Positions 6,498 through 13,398 of a stretch of DNA of 13,398 bases are shown in pieces. Source of the DNA: Candidatus Sabulitectum sp. (GTDB lineage Bacteria > Fermentibacterota > Fermentibacteria > Fermentibacterales > JCC-6). The stretch spans positions 1,741-15,138 of the forward strand of contig JAOZRM010000060.1 of the NCBI GenBank assembly GCA_029940175.1, given 5' to 3'. Each line of letters starts with the position of its first letter. Positions within the stretch are counted from its first letter, which is position 1. The translations under genes and the position numbers were made by a program. Under the pieces are notes generated by a model that was not told where the DNA came from, ran no database searches, and saw only the letters and a list, made by a program, of their open reading frames with translations.

Positions 6498-7193
6498 CTA
6501 GAAATTGGCTTTGATACCGGCCCAGGTTGATCTTTCAAGTGCAAGAGCATCGTCAAATACAAGCTCAAAGGCTGCATCTGTAGTTCCAGGTGTCCACCAG
6601 ACTATACCGAGACCGTCAAATCCCTGAACACAAGGTGAAAGCTGAACAGGCTCTGACTCGATCCAGCCGTACTGTCCGGCGCCTGCGAAAGGCATAGCCT
6701 TGCGTACTTCAATCCAGTACTTCTGCCCAGCGTCAAAGTCTAACCATGGGCTGAATACGAACTCACACATGAAATTAGCGCCATCAGCAACCTCGGTGTA
6801 ACCACCGGAGGAGACCATCCAGCTCTGAATAGCGGATGAGTGCTGAGGAAGTGTAGGAGCGTTTCCCGTGCCATCATCAAGGTAAAGATAGATCTCTATT
6901 GGAGAATCAACAGGTCCACCGCCACCGTTCCAGTAACCGCCCCACCAGCGGATCTTGTTCACTGAAGTTGCAACGGCGAACTCACAATCATCGGCAACAC
7001 CTGCATCGTAGGTAGGTTCATCAATGAAATTCTGAGATCCCATGGCGCCACCTGTTGGAGGTGCAGTCCAGTAAACAGTCTCAGCATCGGTACCGCTCCA
7101 GGTACTTGTACCTGCTGTACCACCGAATGGTGTGATCTCTCCGGCAAAACTAAGCGCTACTGCAAGCGCAAGAACGAAAATAACAAGCTTCAT
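6498..7193 (-). CDS. Secreted beta-rich protein, tandem paralog B
   Basis: The 231-residue product begins MKLVIFVLALAVALSFA, a Sec signal peptide cut before GEIT. Its layout matches paralog A from end to end, including NKIRWWGGYWNG, IEIYLYLDDGTG, SAIQSWM, GQKYWIEVRKAM and the terminal LERSTWAGIKANF. The function is unknown. The frame extends 5 codons further upstream, but AAAGGAG lies 5 nt before the ATG at 7193, so that is the likely start. It has its own strong sigma70-type promoter, and is the first gene of the pair. In the middle the two copies differ at many synonymous sites, but a 110-nt segment at the 3' end is almost identical. Confidence 0.85.
   Translation of the reverse strand: MKLVIFVLALAVALSFAGEITPFGGTAGTSTWSGTDAETVYWTAPPTGGAMGSQNFIDEPTYDAGVADDCEFAVATSVNKIRWWGGYWNGGGGPVDSPIEIYLYLDDGTGNAPTLPQHSSAIQSWMVSSGGYTEVADGANFMCEFVFSPWLDFDAGQKYWIEVRKAMPFAGAGQYGWIESEPVQLSPCVQGFDGLGIVWWTPGTTDAAFELVFDDALALERSTWAGIKANF
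6549..6658 (-). repeat. Near-identical 110-nt patch, copy in paralog B
   Basis: This is the partner of 5743-5852, in the same orientation at an offset of 806 nt. The two mismatches are at third codon positions (silent). The direct repeat is long enough to allow recombination that would delete or fuse the two genes. Confidence 0.85.
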
Positions 7194-7208
7194 TTCTACT
7201 CCTTTCAT

Positions 7209-7500
7209 TTAGCTAAAATCAAGCATGCATAATTCTACTATTGTGAGTTCGACAAGTCAATACCGTTTAACCCGGAGGTTAATAAAGAGCTCCGCGCAGG
7301 GTATATTTAATGCAAAGCATTGTTTAGCACGATATTGAGAGATATCCAACTTAATGCATTGCATGAGCAGCAGTTGGGAACATTCCTCTCAATCTACTGA
7401 TATATGATAATACATCACTTTTTTGGTCATCCTCAGTTTCGGTAGTTTTTTCAATTTGCGAATCGGGTATCCAAAGTATCCCGCCTGGGCAGGAAAACGA
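7209..7500. other. Intergenic region between two secreted-protein genes
   Basis: I see no convincing coding sequence here. It holds the promoter of paralog B at its left end. Beyond that are several short symmetric elements: TTAACC-CGGA-GGTTAA (7267-7282), AATGC-AAA-GCATT (7309-7321), GATAT/ATATC arms (7331-7346), and TTAATGCA occurring twice (7307-7314 and 7351-7358). The segment could hold operators or a small RNA, but nothing identifies one. Confidence 0.5.
7232..7260 (-). promoter_or_regulatory. Sigma70-type promoter of secreted paralog B
   Basis: On the minus strand TTGACT (7260-7255), a spacer of exactly 17 nt and TAGAAT (7237-7232) match the -35 and -10 consensus at 5/6 each. The expected start near 7225 gives a leader of about 32 nt with AAAGGAG before the ATG at 7193. 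This is the best promoter match in the window and suggests strong expression. Confidence 0.75.
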
Positions 7501-7539
7501 AAAACTCCCGGTCACCTAAGAAAAGGTGCCGGGAGTTTT
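7501..7539 (-). terminator. Strong intrinsic terminator of the beta-propeller protein gene
   Basis: Arms AAAACTCCCGG (7501-7511) and CCGGGAGTTTT (7529-7539) form an 11-bp stem, continued after a bulged T by CACC/GGTG, with loop TAAGAAAA. On the minus strand the GC-rich stem ends in TTTTTCGTTTT, a classic Rho-independent terminator, placed 12 nt after the stop at 7551. Confidence 0.9.
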
Positions 7540-7550
7540 GTTGATAAATG

Positions 7551-9377
7551 TTACCTGATCACAACAACCCTCTGCGCAGCAGTCTCACCCTCAGTCTGCA
7601 TCACAACAGCATAGGAGCCAGCAGGAAGGGAAGTAACCATTCCACTATACTGTCCGGAAGCTAAATTACCCTCGTTGACAACAAAGACCTTTCTTCCGGT
7701 AACATCGTAAACAGCGATATCAACATATCCTGACTGCTCTACATGATAACCAATGGAAAACGCTCCTTCAACGGGATTGCCGGAGACAAGCCAGACCCTT
7801 CTTCCATCCAGCGGGGCACTTCCCTCATCGTCAATACTTACAGGGTTCCATAGAACAGTCATATCCTTCAATGATGGTGTTACATAGGGGTTACTTGTGT
7901 AGAGTTCTGCCTGATACTGAAGAAATTGACCACCCTGAGCAACCAGAGAGCCAAGAGTTGACGCAGACGTGATCCATACACTCCATGGACCCATTGTACC
8001 TGCACTGTAGGAAGTTTTCAACCTGAAGCGAATGCCTGTATCCGCAGGAGTGGTTGCAGACCAGTAGAGATACTCCCATACCACACTGCCGGGATCCGGT
8101 GGCTCTATATCAAGTATTGAGCTTGTAACAGCACTGGGAGTTGTAAAACCAGCAATACGCCACCAGCTTATTTTATCTCCATTATATGCGCATCCAAGCA
8201 CATCCGGGATACCGTCCCCGTTCATATCCCCTGTAGAAACACCAACGGCTCCATCAAAATCGGTCGACACAGAGAAAGTCTCCCAGTTCTCACCGAGATA
8301 CTCCTTGTTTTTGAACCAGACAACCTGATCTTCCTGGAAATTAGCCGCAACAACATCAGGATATCCGTCTGCGTCCATATCTCTTGCGGTAATATCATAA
8401 ATAGTCTGAGCAGCTGCTCCGTGCATTACATTTGCTACCCACGAACTCTGGGTATCAAGAAAGTCGTACCAGCGAAGATCGCCGTCACCACTGGCTGAAG
8501 CCACTGCAAAGTCATCATCCCCGTCAAAGTTGTAGTCTGCACATGCAACTGAAACCGGATTGCTGTACGAGGTCTCTATTGTATACTTATCCCAGGAATA
8601 ACCGTAAGGCGATTGAGAAACATATGCTATAATATCATCATGAGACTTACTGGCCGCTACTACATCCCAATGGCCATCCCCGTTAAAATCACCGATGTCA
8701 CAGGTATAAGCTCCCATAAGAGCACCATCAATATAGTGCTGATTCCATGAACTTGCAGTGCCATCATTCTCCCACCAGCACACATCACCGGAAACTGAGG
8801 AAACGCCGACAACATCAGTAAGACCATCACCGTTGATGTCACCAGCCCTGATCTGCCTTGCATCAAAACCTGTGGCAATATCAGTGCCAACCGGCCAACC
8901 TGTGGGACCGCACGCGAAAAGAAGAATCTTGTCATCCGAATCACTGGAAACTACTACATCACGGTACCCGTTTCCGTCAAAGTCTGCAACTGTTATAAAC
9001 CGTGGTGTTGCTACATACCCGATCACATGCCTGGTCCAGGAAGTACCCAGACCGTCAGTATTTTCATTCCAGGCAACTTCGCCGGAGTTGTATGCGCAAC
9101 TTGCTGCATCCAGATCTCCGTCCTGATCAACATCCACTGCGATAACAAAAGTGGGTCCTCCTTCAACACTTATCTGATTCTCATCGCGGTTAATAATAAG
9201 TTTGAGCTGCCCAATTGTTGTATCCCAATCCATGTCTCCTGCTATAAAGAACTTATCCTGCCATTCTGTTACAGGACCCTGAACTCCTGGACCTCCTGCC
9301 CAGTCCGTTTGTGTCTCGCTTTCAGCAAAAGCTGTCAGACACATGCCTAGAATCACAGCCATCAGCACATACCGCAT
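7551..9377 (-). CDS. Secreted seven-repeat FG-GAP/VCBS beta-propeller protein with C-terminal sorting-like domain
   Basis: The 608-residue protein starts with a signal peptide (MRYVLMAVILGMCLTAFA). Seven calcium-loop motifs of the DxDxDGxxD type begin at residues 82, 132, 180, 230, 281, 333 and 384 (for example DVDQDGDLD, DINGDGLTD, DMNGDGIPD). Their spacing of 48-52 residues fits seven blades of an integrin-alpha/VCBS-like propeller. Residues 415-512 form a second beta domain (RFRLKTS, GPWSVWI, LQYQAELYT, VLWNP) of a type often found in surface proteins. Residues 525-608 form a FlgD-Ig/type-A-like domain (NPVEGAFSIGYHVEQSG, YDVTGRKV, LPAGSYAVVMQ, VVVIR) that in related bacteria directs secretion or surface attachment. 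The frame is open to 9452, but GGAGG lies 6 nt before the ATG at 9377 and the signal peptide starts there. The ligand is unknown. Confidence 0.9.
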   Translation of the reverse strand: MRYVLMAVILGMCLTAFAESETQTDWAGGPGVQGPVTEWQDKFFIAGDMDWDTTIGQLKLIINRDENQISVEGGPTFVIAVDVDQDGDLDAASCAYNSGEVAWNENTDGLGTSWTRHVIGYVATPRFITVADFDGNGYRDVVVSSDSDDKILLFACGPTGWPVGTDIATGFDARQIRAGDINGDGLTDVVGVSSVSGDVCWWENDGTASSWNQHYIDGALMGAYTCDIGDFNGDGHWDVVAASKSHDDIIAYVSQSPYGYSWDKYTIETSYSNPVSVACADYNFDGDDDFAVASASGDGDLRWYDFLDTQSSWVANVMHGAAAQTIYDITARDMDADGYPDVVAANFQEDQVVWFKNKEYLGENWETFSVSTDFDGAVGVSTGDMNGDGIPDVLGCAYNGDKISWWRIAGFTTPSAVTSSILDIEPPDPGSVVWEYLYWSATTPADTGIRFRLKTSYSAGTMGPWSVWITSASTLGSLVAQGGQFLQYQAELYTSNPYVTPSLKDMTVLWNPVSIDDEGSAPLDGRRVWLVSGNPVEGAFSIGYHVEQSGYVDIAVYDVTGRKVFVVNEGNLASGQYSGMVTSLPAGSYAVVMQTEGETAAQRVVVIR

Positions 9378-9423
9378 ATAAATCCTCCATAGTGAAATCC
9401 AGCCACATATATATATCAACAAC

Positions 9424-9452
9424 AGTATGCAATCAAACCATGGTAAGGTCAA
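9424..9452 (-). promoter_or_regulatory. Candidate promoter of the beta-propeller protein gene
   Basis: On the minus strand TTGACC (9452-9447), a 17-nt spacer and CATACT (9429-9424) match the consensus at 5/6 and 4/6. It begins 14 nt after the queH stop. An interrupted palindrome ACCCA-ATA-TGGGT (9454-9466) touches its upstream side and could be an operator or a weak hairpin. Confidence 0.5.
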
Positions 9453-9465
9453 TACCCAATATGGG

Positions 9466-10017
9466 TTACGCTTCTCCCGGGGATTTTACTTTAAGATAGC
9501 GGTCTCTTTCACTGAAAACACAACCGCAGTAAGGTTGCCGATACAATCCAGCACCTCGCGAAAGTTCGATAGATCTTCTGTAGCTGTCTCTGAAGTCTCG
9601 GTAAAGATACTGAACATCCAGTGATTCTGCAGCGCTCTCCCCTGCTTCTATCAATAGCCTGTGATTCTGGTACGGACTTACTGAAAGAGTGGATGTGAAT
9701 AACTCTATACCCATTTCCGAAGCCAGTTCAGCAGTTCTTTTCATTCGGTCTGTAAAACAGGAAAGACACCTGTTCTCACTGTCTAGCAACATCTTGATGT
9801 TCTCCTCCAGGGGATACTCCTCATTATAGATCACAGGGAGATCCACTGCTGGTGCCCACTCCTTCACTGCATCAAGTCTTCGTTTGAATTCTTTCCACGG
9901 ATGTATCGACGGGTTGTAAAAATAGCCTGTAACTTCGTATCCATCAGCTCTTAGATTCTCCAGAACTGCTGTTGCACAAGGTGCGCAGCACATATGAAGA
10001 AGAATCTTTTTATTCAC
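9466..10017 (-). CDS. queH: Epoxyqueuosine reductase QueH (DUF208 family)
   Basis: QueH reduces epoxyqueuosine to queuosine in tRNA, the last step of Q biosynthesis, and is the non-homologous replacement of the cobalamin-dependent QueG. The 183 residues show the full cysteine set: LLHMCCAPC (Cys10, Cys11, Cys14), ENRCLSC (Cys84, Cys87) and PYCGCVFS (Cys164, Cys166), which hold the Fe-S cluster and an adjacent metal site in the family. YNPSIHPWKEFKRR and STLSVSPYQNH are also typical. The start is GTG at 10017, overlapping the ruvB stop by 4 nt (GTGA), which implies coupled translation. It is the last gene of the ruv operon; no other queuosine gene is visible. Confidence 0.93.
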   Translation of the reverse strand: MNKKILLHMCCAPCATAVLENLRADGYEVTGYFYNPSIHPWKEFKRRLDAVKEWAPAVDLPVIYNEEYPLEENIKMLLDSENRCLSCFTDRMKRTAELASEMGIELFTSTLSVSPYQNHRLLIEAGESAAESLDVQYLYRDFRDSYRRSIELSRGAGLYRQPYCGCVFSERDRYLKVKSPGEA

Positions 10018-11036
10018 AGTGGTAACTCTTCCTGACCTGCTCTGACCAAACCCAGATGCCTGTAAGCATGAGCTGTGGCAACTCTCCCTCTACTGGTGCG
10101 ATTAAGGAAACCCCTTGCAAGAAGGAAAGGTTCAACAACATCAATGAGAGTATCTCTTTCCTCGTTTAGAGTAGCCGCAATAGCTGATACACCAACCGGG
10201 CCACCGGCGTAATGCTTTATAATCACATTGAGGTAATTTCTGTCCAGTCTGTCCAGACCAGCTTCATCCACACCGTTGATGTCCATTGCCTCCACTGAAG
10301 TGGTCTCATCAATGGCTTCCCGGCGCATAACCTGAGCGTAATCTCTCACCCTCTTGAGAAGTCTGTTTGCAATTCTGGGAGTACCCCGTGAACGAAATGC
10401 TATTGATTCCGACCCCTCTCCGGTTATTACGGTAGAAAGTATTCCAGCAGAGCGAGTTATAATTGTCCTAAGATCTTGCACATCATAAAATTCCAGGTGC
10501 AGAGAAAACCCGAATCTGTCCCGAAGAGGACCAGTGATCAGCCCCGCACGGGTAGTAGCTCCAACAATCGTGAAGTGACTCAGCTCAAGTTTAACAGTTC
10601 TTGCATGAGGTCCGGGATCAATTACCATATCGATCTCAAAGTCTTCCATTGCAGGATAAATGTATTCCTCCACTATCCTGGGTAACCTGTGTATCTCGTC
10701 GATAAAGAGAACATCTCCCCTTTTCAAGTTGGTAAGTATCCCGACTAGATCAGCAGGTCTTTCAAGGGCAGGCCCTGAAGTACACACGATGTCTGCTTCC
10801 ATTTCCTCTGCAATCACGTAAGCGAGAGTTGTTTTTCCAAGCCCCGGTGGACCATGGAATAGCAGATGATCAAGAGGCTCTCCTCTTTCCTTAGCGGCCT
10901 GTACAGCTATCTTCAAATTCTCTATGAGTTTCCGCTGACCGATGTATTCAGCAAAACTTCTGGGTCTGAGGCTGGTAAAATCCCTTTCTTCCACCTCACT
11001 GATGCTGTCTGCTCTTACAATAGATTCCAGTGCCAT
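10014..11036 (-). CDS. ruvB: Holliday junction branch migration ATPase RuvB
   Basis: RuvB is the AAA+ motor that, with RuvA, drives branch migration of Holliday junctions. The 340 residues match the family. The Walker A motif HGPPGLGKTT lies at 61-70, Walker B LFIDEIHRLPR at 110-120, sensor 1 VGATTRAGLITG at 158-169, followed by PLRDRFG, and the C-terminal winged-helix DNA-binding domain contains GPVGVSAIAATLNEE. AAGGAG inside the end of ruvA precedes the ATG at 11036, and the ruvA stop is one base away. Confidence 0.98.
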   Translation of the reverse strand: MALESIVRADSISEVEERDFTSLRPRSFAEYIGQRKLIENLKIAVQAAKERGEPLDHLLFHGPPGLGKTTLAYVIAEEMEADIVCTSGPALERPADLVGILTNLKRGDVLFIDEIHRLPRIVEEYIYPAMEDFEIDMVIDPGPHARTVKLELSHFTIVGATTRAGLITGPLRDRFGFSLHLEFYDVQDLRTIITRSAGILSTVITGEGSESIAFRSRGTPRIANRLLKRVRDYAQVMRREAIDETTSVEAMDINGVDEAGLDRLDRNYLNVIIKHYAGGPVGVSAIAATLNEERDTLIDVVEPFLLARGFLNRTSRGRVATAHAYRHLGLVRAGQEELPL

Positions 11037-11037
11037 A

Positions 11038-11628
11038 TCAGCTCCTTATTTTCATAGCGGCTCTGACCAGGATAGATGAGGAAGCATCAGGTCCAACCTG
11101 ATCAACAGCGGCATTTATCAAAGAAACAGCTTCAGATGAGGGAATTCCCAGTTGCTCAAGAATAGCCCTGGCATCAACAGTACTGGCTGATACGACAGAT
11201 TCAGAGGAAATAAAACTGGACTTGGACATCACATCCTGAAGCTTGGCAACTATCTGCTTTGCCCGGGAATTACCAATACCAGGCAGAGACTTAAGCACTT
11301 TTAAATCACCAGTTGCAATTGCCGATGCAAGTTCAGAAGGCGGAATTACCATGGCCTTTGCTGCTGCTCTTACGCCTACACCGGAGACACTGATAAATCT
11401 GTTAAAAAAATCTCTGTCAGAAACACTGGGAAATGCCACAGCCAGCGGCACACCTTTGTTACCCTCGTTAACTATCTGAAAGAGAAGGAAAAACAGTGAT
11501 TCGTCTCCAACAGAAATATGCCGCAGGAAATATCCAGGAGCAAGCAGACGAACAGTTATGGGACCTGTTTCAAGAAGAATGTAGGATTTATCTGTTCCAG
11601 TCACAATCCCTTTAATGCTTTCAAGCAT
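11038..11628 (-). CDS. ruvA: Holliday junction DNA-binding protein RuvA
   Basis: RuvA binds four-way junctions as a tetramer and loads RuvB. The 196 residues match the usual 190-205. Domain I (MLESIKGIVTG, an OB fold) leads into two helix-hairpin-helix motifs, ISVSGVGVRAAAKAM and LKSLPGIGNSRAKQIVAKL, and the C-terminal domain III (VDARAILEQLGIPSSEAV) that contacts RuvB. The frame is open 15 codons upstream, but those lie inside ruvC, and CGGAG precedes the ATG at 11628, where family members start. It overlaps ruvC by 8 nt. Confidence 0.97.
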   Translation of the reverse strand: MLESIKGIVTGTDKSYILLETGPITVRLLAPGYFLRHISVGDESLFFLLFQIVNEGNKGVPLAVAFPSVSDRDFFNRFISVSGVGVRAAAKAMVIPPSELASAIATGDLKVLKSLPGIGNSRAKQIVAKLQDVMSKSSFISSESVVSASTVDARAILEQLGIPSSEAVSLINAAVDQVGPDASSSILVRAAMKIRS

Positions 11629-12109
11629 ATCGCTCCGATTCATACAGAGCAATGGCCACGGCCAGCGCATCACTCACGTCCAAGGGTTTCAACTCGCCCT
11701 GTATCCCGAAAAGACGACAGACCATGCCATTCACCTGCTGCTTACTGGCTCGACCGTTACCGGTTACAGCTTTCTTTACTCTACTGGCCGGAAGGGATTC
11801 AACCCTGATCCCGTGAAGACCTGCCGCCAGACAGAGAACACCACGGGCATGCCCCATGATTATCGCTGTGGCAGGGTGTCTATAATGAGAATAGATTTTC
11901 TCCATTCCCATCACATCCGGCGAGTACTTATCAATCACCTGAACAAGACCCTGAAAGATCTCAGTTAACCTTGGCGTGAGTGGATCAGACGGCTTTGATC
12001 TTATGGTTCCTGCATCCAGTAATTTCATAGAACCTGAATCTGCAGCAATAACCCCGAACCCGGTTATGTTCAATCCGGGATCAATACCCAGAATGATCCT
12101 TTCAGGCAA
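11621..12109 (-). CDS. ruvC: Holliday junction resolvase RuvC
   Basis: RuvC cuts Holliday junctions symmetrically using two metal ions held by four acids. All four are visible: Asp10 in GIDPGLNITGFG, Glu70 in MGMEKIY, and Asp144 and Asp147 in PLDVSDALAVAI. The 162 residues match the family. The start is TTG at 12109, directly after the yebC TAA stop (TAATTG), so initiation probably depends on ribosomes finishing yebC; GGACGAG is the only nearby purine tract. No ATG or GTG lies between this point and the GIDPG motif. Confidence 0.97.
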   Translation of the reverse strand: MPERIILGIDPGLNITGFGVIAADSGSMKLLDAGTIRSKPSDPLTPRLTEIFQGLVQVIDKYSPDVMGMEKIYSHYRHPATAIIMGHARGVLCLAAGLHGIRVESLPASRVKKAVTGNGRASKQQVNGMVCRLFGIQGELKPLDVSDALAVAIALYESERYA

Positions 12110-12835
12110 TTACTCGTCCATATCAAAGTTTGAGAAGAGAGCCTGAACGTCATCAAGATCCTCAAGGGCCTCAAGAAGCTTCATAGTTCTTATGGCGACC
12201 TTGCCTGTTAGAAGAACTGTGTTAGATGGAACCTTTGTTACCTCGGAAGAGACTACTTTTATTCCAGCAGACTCCAAAGCTTCCTTAACTGCAAGAACAT
12301 CATCAGGCCCGGTGGAAGCAATGATTGTCTCTTCCACCACGGCAACATCTTCAAGACCGGCATCTAGCCCAGCTTCAAGCACCTCGTCCTCTGTATGAAC
12401 GGTGCCGTCAATACAGATCTGACCCTGCTTGCTGAAAAGGTATGCTACACTGTTCTTTGAGCCCAGACTGCCTCCGCCTTTTGTGAGAGAGTGGCGAATC
12501 TCTGCTGCAGCACGGTTCTTATTGTCTGTTAAAACTTCTATTATTATGGCAACTCCTCCTGGCCCGTAAGCCTCGTAGAGCATTTCTTCATATGTAACAC
12601 CCTCAAGTTCTCCTGTGCCACGCTTGATAGCCCTCTCAATATTGTCATTGGGCATATTCTGACCTTTGGCACTGTCAACTGCCACTCTCAGTCTGGGATT
12701 CATGTCAATGTCACCGCCGCCAGCTCGGGCAGCTACGGAGATTTCCTTAACCAGGCGACTGAATATTTTACCCCGAGCTGCGTCTGCTTTGCCCTTTTTG
12801 TGCTTGATCGTGCTCCATTTATTGTGTCCGGACAT
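12110..12835 (-). CDS. yebC: YebC/TACO1 family protein
   Basis: The 241-residue product has the family's N terminus MSGHNKWSTIKHKKGKADAA and the motifs FSRLVKEI, NPRLRVAVDSAKGQNMPNDN, RAIKRGTGE, YEAYGPGG and TDNKNRAAAEIRH, over the usual length of about 240. Members are described as transcription regulators and, more recently, as translation factors that help ribosomes through proline-rich stretches; which role applies here cannot be told from sequence. AAGGAG lies 7 nt before the ATG. Its position ahead of ruvC matches many bacteria. Confidence 0.97.
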   Translation of the reverse strand: MSGHNKWSTIKHKKGKADAARGKIFSRLVKEISVAARAGGGDIDMNPRLRVAVDSAKGQNMPNDNIERAIKRGTGELEGVTYEEMLYEAYGPGGVAIIIEVLTDNKNRAAAEIRHSLTKGGGSLGSKNSVAYLFSKQGQICIDGTVHTEDEVLEAGLDAGLEDVAVVEETIIASTGPDDVLAVKEALESAGIKVVSSEVTKVPSNTVLLTGKVAIRTMKLLEALEDLDDVQALFSNFDMDE

Positions 12836-12872
12836 CTATGTCTCCTTCATGTATGAGTTTTTCGATGATGCT

Positions 12873-12901
12873 ACCTTAGGACAGAAATGCCGTTGGGTCA
12901 A
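12873..12901 (-). promoter_or_regulatory. Candidate promoter of the yebC-ruvCAB-queH operon
   Basis: On the minus strand TTGACC (12901-12896), a 17-nt spacer and TAAGGT (12878-12873) match the consensus at 5/6 and 3/6. The -35 box overlaps the stop codon of the upstream gene. Read-through from that gene is possible, as no terminator lies between. Confidence 0.4.
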
Positions 12902-13398
12902 GTTCTGCTACTATGGTAATCAACTATTTCATCCCAACTTTGAACAGATCTTCTGAAAAAAGACACTCCAGTTTCAGCCACAACTACCTTTTCAACCTCC
13001 TGAGAACACGGCAGAATTACAAGCTGGGACTTAACAGAAGATAGAACAATCTCTATTTCGGCAAGCCAGTCCGCTTTCGCAGTCTCCTGCCCAACTGCAA
13101 CACACCTTGCCAGCACTGCTGCATCCCTGAGGGATATCAAGCCGCCGCAAACGTCAGGCTGAGCTTCCTCAACATCAAGTTTCTCAGGAAGATCATGAAT
13201 ATGTTCAGAAAGACTTACCCCGATTCCCGGTAGACCGTCCACGGGAAAAGCAGGAAAAAGAAAAGTTCTTTTATCGGCTTGTCCACCCGTCTCAGTTTTC
13301 TTGGCAGCCAGAACATCATCCTCGTATCTGCTACTGAATGTAAGCATTGTTGCTGTGAATTCATTCCTGACTATTCGCTTCAAAACATGCACAGTTGC
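12898..13398 (-). CDS. Possible RadA-like C-terminal region, gene cut by right edge
   Basis: The frame is open to the window edge (166 codons visible), so the GTG at 13392 is probably internal and the N-terminal part is missing. By eye the visible part resembles the end of RadA/Sms: HVLKRIVRNEF fits the stretch after the ATPase core, QPDVCGGLISLRDAAVLA fits the 'NVVGGL..xEPAADLA' segment of the Lon-like domain, and SQLVILP followed by VSFFRRSVQSWDEIV fits the 'AIVP...V..L.EAL' end. About 15-20 residues of the usual domain seem to be absent, so it would be a shortened, divergent member. RadA helps process recombination intermediates, which suits the neighbouring ruv genes, but this identity is inference. 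Its stop lies 62 nt before yebC. Confidence 0.5.
   Translation of the reverse strand, partial: ATVHVLKRIVRNEFTATMLTFSSRYEDDVLAAKKTETGGQADKRTFLFPAFPVDGLPGIGVSLSEHIHDLPEKLDVEEAQPDVCGGLISLRDAAVLARCVAVGQETAKADWLAEIEIVLSSVKSQLVILPCSQEVEKVVVAETGVSFFRRSVQSWDEIVDYHSSRT

Noticed and set aside
5743..6658. 110-nt direct repeats as a mobile element
   Set aside because: They are in-frame coding parts of paralogous genes, with no inverted ends, target duplication or transposase.
7423..7614. Short plus-strand frame spanning the terminator at 7501-7539
   Set aside because: It runs through a strong intrinsic terminator into the 3' end of a convincing minus-strand gene and has no ribosome site.
8758..9126. 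Plus-strand frames opposite the beta-propeller gene
   Set aside because: They are mirror frames of repetitive Asp/Gly-rich coding sequence; the minus-strand product has a signal peptide and seven ordered repeats.
12666..12956. Plus-strand reading frame opposite the start of yebC
   Set aside because: It lies across the conserved yebC N terminus and its promoter region and has no family signal.
12898..13398. Active Lon-type protease for the right-edge gene
   Set aside because: The visible part lacks the Lon catalytic serine motif (PKDGPSAG); the resemblance is to the non-proteolytic RadA version of the fold.

Overview
The window is a gene-dense bacterial chromosome segment with moderate GC content. 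It has short intergenic gaps, Shine-Dalgarno-led genes, and frequent GTG and TTG starts. The core genes (pepT, pyrBI, yebC-ruvCAB, queH) are ordinary bacterial ones. A large secreted beta-propeller protein ends in a FlgD-Ig/type-A-like sorting domain, and two secreted beta-rich paralogs lie beside it. That mix suggests an FCB-related or candidate-phylum bacterium (Fermentibacteria, Eisenbacteria or WOR-3-like). This placement is inference from protein style only.

Left part (1-3410). A class I glutamine amidotransferase gene runs off the left edge on the minus strand. It diverges from a radical SAM/SPASM gene on the plus strand, and the two candidate promoters share one palindromic -35 box. 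The radical SAM gene converges with a small secreted protein gene with no spacer: one TGATCA palindrome supplies both stop codons. Next, on the minus strand, is pepT (tripeptidase).

Middle (3490-5609). A plus-strand cluster holds a helix-turn-helix/EIIA-type PTS protein followed by pyrB and pyrI, the catalytic and regulatory chains of aspartate carbamoyltransferase. Spacing is 12 nt and then a 1-nt overlap, so the EIIA-like protein probably shares a transcript with the pyrimidine enzyme. Its upstream region overlaps the pepT promoter region.

Secreted-protein block (5610-9377, minus strand). Two tandem paralogs of unknown function are separated by a terminator-like hairpin. They share a 110-nt near-identical patch at their 3' ends. 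A 608-residue secreted protein with seven evenly spaced calcium-loop (FG-GAP/VCBS) repeats follows, with a strong terminator.

Right part (9466-13398, minus strand). The order of transcription is: a divergent protein that may be the C-terminal end of a RadA-like protein (cut by the window edge), yebC, ruvC, ruvA, ruvB, queH. The genes from yebC to queH abut or overlap and look translationally coupled: Holliday-junction processing plus a tRNA queuosine step.

I see no tRNA, rRNA, CRISPR array, transposase, integrase or phage gene. The points most worth a second look are the HTH-EIIA/pyrBI linkage, the amidotransferase/radical SAM pair, and the gene-conversion-like patch in the secreted paralogs.
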